A model generated the notes under the pieces. The model searched no databases, was not told where the DNA came from, and was given only the letters and a program-made list of their open reading frames with translations. A stretch of 64,000 bases of DNA from Zunongwangia mangrovi (lineage in GTDB: Bacteria > Bacteroidota > Bacteroidia > Flavobacteriales > Flavobacteriaceae), in contig NZ_FOKV01000003.1 of NCBI RefSeq assembly GCF_900112105.1, positions 186,001 through 250,000 on the forward strand, read 5' to 3'. Positions 60,887 to 64,000 of this stretch are shown piece after piece. The position numbers and the translations under genes were made by a program. Numbering within the stretch: position 1 is the first letter of the stretch; each line of letters opens with the position of its first letter.

Positions 60887-63352
60887 ATGTCGCAAAAACA
60901 ACTACTACTATTTTTATCCTTATTTATTTCTTCTTTAGGATTTACTCAAAATTCTGGAACGCTTAAAGGACAGGTTGTAAATAGTGCCAATCAACCAATT
61001 TTTAATGTAAACGTTGCTTTAGAAGGAACCGCTAAAGGAACAGAAACTAATCAAAACGGATTTTACGAATTACGAAATGTACGACCGGGAACATATACGA
61101 TCAAATTTTCTTATGTAGGGTATAAGTCTACTGAAATTAATGTTTCTGTAGAAGGTGGAGTAATTACAGATGTTGCGCCTGTAGTTTTAATAGGAAGTGA
61201 AGAACAGCTAGGTGAAGTTTTACTTAATGCTGAAAACAAAACGAACGAGTTTACCAAAAGCTCTAGTGTGTATGTTTCTAAATTACCACTTTCAAGAATG
61301 GAAAACTCGCAGGTTTACAATTCGATCACTGCAGATCTATTGCAAAGTCAAGTAGTGACCAATTTTGATGATGCCCTAAAAAACGCAGCCGGTATCACAA
61401 AATTATGGGAATCTACCGGTAGAGGATCAGATGGTGCAGGTTATTATTCATTAAGAGGTTTTGCCGTACAACCAAACTTAACCAATGGTTTACCGGCTTT
61501 AACCAATGGTAGTCCAGATCCACAAAACATCGAGGCAATCGAGGTGATTAAAGGTCCATCTGGAACTTTATTTGGAAGTTCTGTGGTTTCTTACGGTGGT
61601 TTAATAAACGTAGTTACTAAAAAGCCATATAATGATTTTGGAGGTAATGTTTCATATACTTCAGGAAGCTATGGTTTAAATAGATTAACTGCAGATGTAA
61701 ATTTACCTTTAAGCGAAGGGGTAAATTTAAGAGTGAATTCGGCTTACCATACCCAGGAAAGTTTTCAGGATGCAGGGTTTAGAAAGTCATTTTTCTTCGC
61801 ACCGTCTTTATCTTATCAGGTAAATGATCGTCTTTCTTTCTTGATTAACACTGAAATTTATCAAGTTGAAAGTACCAATCAAACCATGTTATTCTTAGAT
61901 AGAGGAAGTGAATTGGTGGTTAATAACTTAGATGAATTAGGTTACGATAACAATCGTTCTTATACTTCAGATGATTTGGGAATCGAAAATCCTATGTACA
62001 GCATCCAGGCGCAGATGAATTACAAGTTATCTGATAGCTGGACGTCACAAACAGCAGTTTCTCAAAGTTCAGCAAAAGCAAGAGGATATTATTCATATTT
62101 ATATGAGGGAACAGCTAACTTCATCGGTGATAACGCAGCTTACGGGACAGCTTTAGAAAGTGGGGTGGTTTTCGCAAGACAAATGAATCACCAAAACTCT
62201 ACAACACTTACCACTGATATTCAACAAAACTTTATTGGAGATTTTGAAATTGGTGACATGAGAAACCGTATTGTTGCTGGTTTAGATTATTACAATCGAG
62301 AACTTAGAAATAGCGGAACTGGATATTTAAGAAATGGATTGATCTATATTGGTGATGCTAGTGCAGAAAATGTAAATGCCAGTGTTTTCGGGATTACAGA
62401 TCCAGATGCTTATGTAGATCCAAGATACGATACCGGAATATTATCTGAGCCGGGAGTAGATGCACTTTTTGCAAATTCAGATATTACTCCTTCAATTTCA
62501 AGACAGGAAATTTATAGTGCTTATGTTTCAGATATCTTTAATCCTATAGAAGCATTATCGATCATGGCTAGTTTACGTGTGGATCGTTTTGAAAGTGAAA
62601 GCAACAGCCAAACGGCTTGGTCACCAAAATTCGGCGTGGTGTATCAACCAGTATTAGACAAGGTGTCGATTTTCGCTAATTATCAGGATGGTTTTAGTAA
62701 TATAGCACCAATAGAAGTGATAGATGAGAATCAAAATTCTGTAAACTACGAATTCGATCCAGAGCATGCAACGCAGTTAGAAGGAGGGGTAAAACTTAAC
62801 CTTCTAAACAACAAAGTAGCGGCTACCTTATCATATTACGATATTCAGGTAAGAAATACCGTGATGACCATCGCTCCTATGGTTTACAGTCAGGGTGGTG
62901 AATTATACAGCCGCGGATTCGAAGCCAGTATTACCGCGTCGCCTATAACCGGACTTAATATCAACGCGAATTACAGCTATAACGAAAGTGAACTTACCGA
63001 AGGAACTCCTGGAGATGATTTTCTAGGTCGCCGTCCAGAAAGTGCAGGGCCACAAAACCTTGCAAATCTTTGGGCAACTTATAAATTCTCTGGAAATGCT
63101 TTAGATGGTTTTGGTGCTGGTTTTGGTGGAAACTACGGAAGCGAAAATATGATCTTTAATAGAAATACAGCAGGTACATTTACTCTGGATGATTACACAG
63201 TTTTAAACGCTTCATTATTCTATCAAAGTGAAAAATTTGGAGTTACTCTAAAATTAAACAACCTAAACGACGAAGAATATTATAATGGATGGTCTACAAT
63301 AAACCCACAAATTGGGCGAAACCTGTCGGCTAACTTCACTTATAAATTCTAA
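60887..63352 (+). CDS. TonB-dependent siderophore receptor
   Basis: 821 residues. Signal peptide (ending SLGFTQ). A CarboxypepD_reg-like domain at 27-115 (GQVVNSANQPIFNVNVALEG; FYELRNVRPGTYTIKFSYVG). The plug domain at about 130-250 includes NFDDALKNAAGITKL, YYSLRGFAVQPNLTNG and IEVIKGPSGTLFGSSVVSYG, typical of siderophore receptors. The rest is the 22-strand barrel, ending with a terminal aromatic (TYKF). It would import ferric siderophores with TonB energy. A PepSY membrane protein follows, 94 bp downstream. Confidence 0.93.
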   Translation: MSQKQLLLFLSLFISSLGFTQNSGTLKGQVVNSANQPIFNVNVALEGTAKGTETNQNGFYELRNVRPGTYTIKFSYVGYKSTEINVSVEGGVITDVAPVVLIGSEEQLGEVLLNAENKTNEFTKSSSVYVSKLPLSRMENSQVYNSITADLLQSQVVTNFDDALKNAAGITKLWESTGRGSDGAGYYSLRGFAVQPNLTNGLPALTNGSPDPQNIEAIEVIKGPSGTLFGSSVVSYGGLINVVTKKPYNDFGGNVSYTSGSYGLNRLTADVNLPLSEGVNLRVNSAYHTQESFQDAGFRKSFFFAPSLSYQVNDRLSFLINTEIYQVESTNQTMLFLDRGSELVVNNLDELGYDNNRSYTSDDLGIENPMYSIQAQMNYKLSDSWTSQTAVSQSSAKARGYYSYLYEGTANFIGDNAAYGTALESGVVFARQMNHQNSTTLTTDIQQNFIGDFEIGDMRNRIVAGLDYYNRELRNSGTGYLRNGLIYIGDASAENVNASVFGITDPDAYVDPRYDTGILSEPGVDALFANSDITPSISRQEIYSAYVSDIFNPIEALSIMASLRVDRFESESNSQTAWSPKFGVVYQPVLDKVSIFANYQDGFSNIAPIEVIDENQNSVNYEFDPEHATQLEGGVKLNLLNNKVAATLSYYDIQVRNTVMTIAPMVYSQGGELYSRGFEASITASPITGLNINANYSYNESELTEGTPGDDFLGRRPESAGPQNLANLWATYKFSGNALDGFGAGFGGNYGSENMIFNRNTAGTFTLDDYTVLNASLFYQSEKFGVTLKLNNLNDEEYYNGWSTINPQIGRNLSANFTYKF

Positions 63353-63386
63353 AAATATTAAACGTTATTCTAGTTAGTTTGTGTTT

Positions 63387-63415
63387 AAGTCGGATGCTGT
63401 TATGGTGTCCGGCTT
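63387..63415 (+). terminator. Terminator downstream of the receptor gene
   Basis: aagtcgga (63387-63394) and tccggctt (63408-63415) pair over 8 bp with one G-T pair, and are followed by TTCTTTTT. It sits between the receptor and PepSY genes, so part of the transcription may read through. Confidence 0.65.
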
Positions 63416-63445
63416 TTCTTTTTACATTTGTTCAAATTTTTTAAA

Positions 63446-64000
63446 ATGGCAGGTAAAAAAGCTCTAAAATCAATAATACATCAAATCCATTTATGGCTTG
63501 GATTAGCCTCTGGGATTGTTGTTTTTATTGTAGCTATTACCGGCTGTATTTTTACTTTTCATGACGAATTAAAAGATCTTTTTTACGATTATCGATTTGT
63601 AGAGGATCAATATTCGACATTTATAGCGCCTTCTTTTTTACTGAATAAAGCAAATGATCTTCAGCCAGATTTTGAAGCGACAATGGTGGTTTATAACGGA
63701 TCGTCTCGACCCGCTACCGTTACTATTATTGAAGACGGAACCAATTTTTTACTGAATTTTGATCCTTACACCGGTGAACTGATCAAAAAAGTGAATCTGG
63801 AAACCGAATTCTTCACGATTATAGAAGAATTACACATGTATTTATTGCTTCCGCAGGAAATAGGAAAGCAAATTGTAGGGATTTCAAGCATCATTTTTGT
63901 GATCTTACTGTTAAGCGGATTCGTACTGTGGTGGCCTAAAAAAATAAAGTATCTAAAACAACGATTATCAGTAAAATGGAGTGCAAGATGGCGCAGAATC
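63446..64000 (+). CDS. PepSY-associated membrane protein (cut by window edge)
   Basis: The first 185 codons of a longer gene from ATG 63446, open to the window end. An N-terminal helix (LWLGLASGIVVFIVAITGCI) is followed by an extracytoplasmic PepSY-like region and a second helix at about 148-168 (IIFVILLLSGFVLWWPKKIK). The GCIFTFHDE turn and the early IHQIHLWLGLASG are typical of the PepSY-TM family. Such proteins regularly follow siderophore receptor genes and may be ferric reductases; the rest of the protein is outside the window. Confidence 0.88.
   Translation, partial: MAGKKALKSIIHQIHLWLGLASGIVVFIVAITGCIFTFHDELKDLFYDYRFVEDQYSTFIAPSFLLNKANDLQPDFEATMVVYNGSSRPATVTIIEDGTNFLLNFDPYTGELIKKVNLETEFFTIIEELHMYLLLPQEIGKQIVGISSIIFVILLLSGFVLWWPKKIKYLKQRLSVKWSARWRRI

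Overview
The window is AT-rich chromosomal DNA from a member of the Flavobacteriaceae (Bacteroidetes). Evidence: TAnnTTTG-type -7 promoter elements instead of sigma-70 -10 boxes, starts lacking Shine-Dalgarno sequences, a GLPGLI-family protein, DUF3667, DUF4421 and STM3941-type proteins, a HAD-phosphatase/phosphoglycerate dehydrogenase fusion, a TonB receptor with an N-terminal carboxypeptidase-like domain, and many short secreted lipoproteins. A marine genus such as Zunongwangia, Gramella or Salegentibacter would fit, but that is inference. No rRNA, tRNA, intact insertion sequence or CRISPR array was seen.

Layout. 1-3710: a cut-off ORF and four minus-strand envelope genes. About 4100-6410: remains of a mobile element, with a decayed CHC2-finger primase start, an iteron-like array of ATTCATCA octamers, a broken polymorphic-toxin C-terminal domain followed by an intact probable immunity gene, and a tRNA-Pro-like 3' end that may be an attachment site. 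6587-9404: two secreted GH43 enzymes. 9741-16007: a TetR-controlled RND efflux operon (tetR, adaptor, pump, TolC) with its operator inside its promoter and a 22-bp terminator stem. 16127-29203: glutathione peroxidase, a metallopeptidase lipoprotein, a thioredoxin-like lipoprotein, a nucleoside-hydrolase-like lipoprotein, a serine hydrolase, an MFS transporter and several unknown proteins. 29261-34349: an aspartyl protease, an ECF sigma factor with a membrane partner, and a CE2 esterase / alpha-beta hydrolase operon. 34390-38661: mostly membrane or coiled-coil proteins of unknown role, including a tandem duplicate. 38848-41530: a TPR histidine kinase with its response regulator. 42510-44630: a cassette-like block in which small unknown genes are separated by a roughly 120-bp repeat. 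44923-50008: a CHRD lipoprotein, two LuxR-type regulators, a hemolysin III-like protein and a CarboxypepD_reg protein. 50134-54382: sbcDC. 54711-64000: the SerB-SerA fusion, an SDR, an L,D-transpeptidase, a HAD phosphatase, a siderophore receptor and a cut-off PepSY protein.

How the genes work together. The GH43 pair, the CE2 esterase and the alpha/beta hydrolase point to use of acetylated, arabinose-decorated plant or algal polysaccharide, although no SusC/SusD pair lies in the window. The receptor followed by a PepSY membrane protein suggests siderophore-iron uptake. At least six coding stretches are each repaired by adding one base, which suggests either decay or base-dropping in the assembly.
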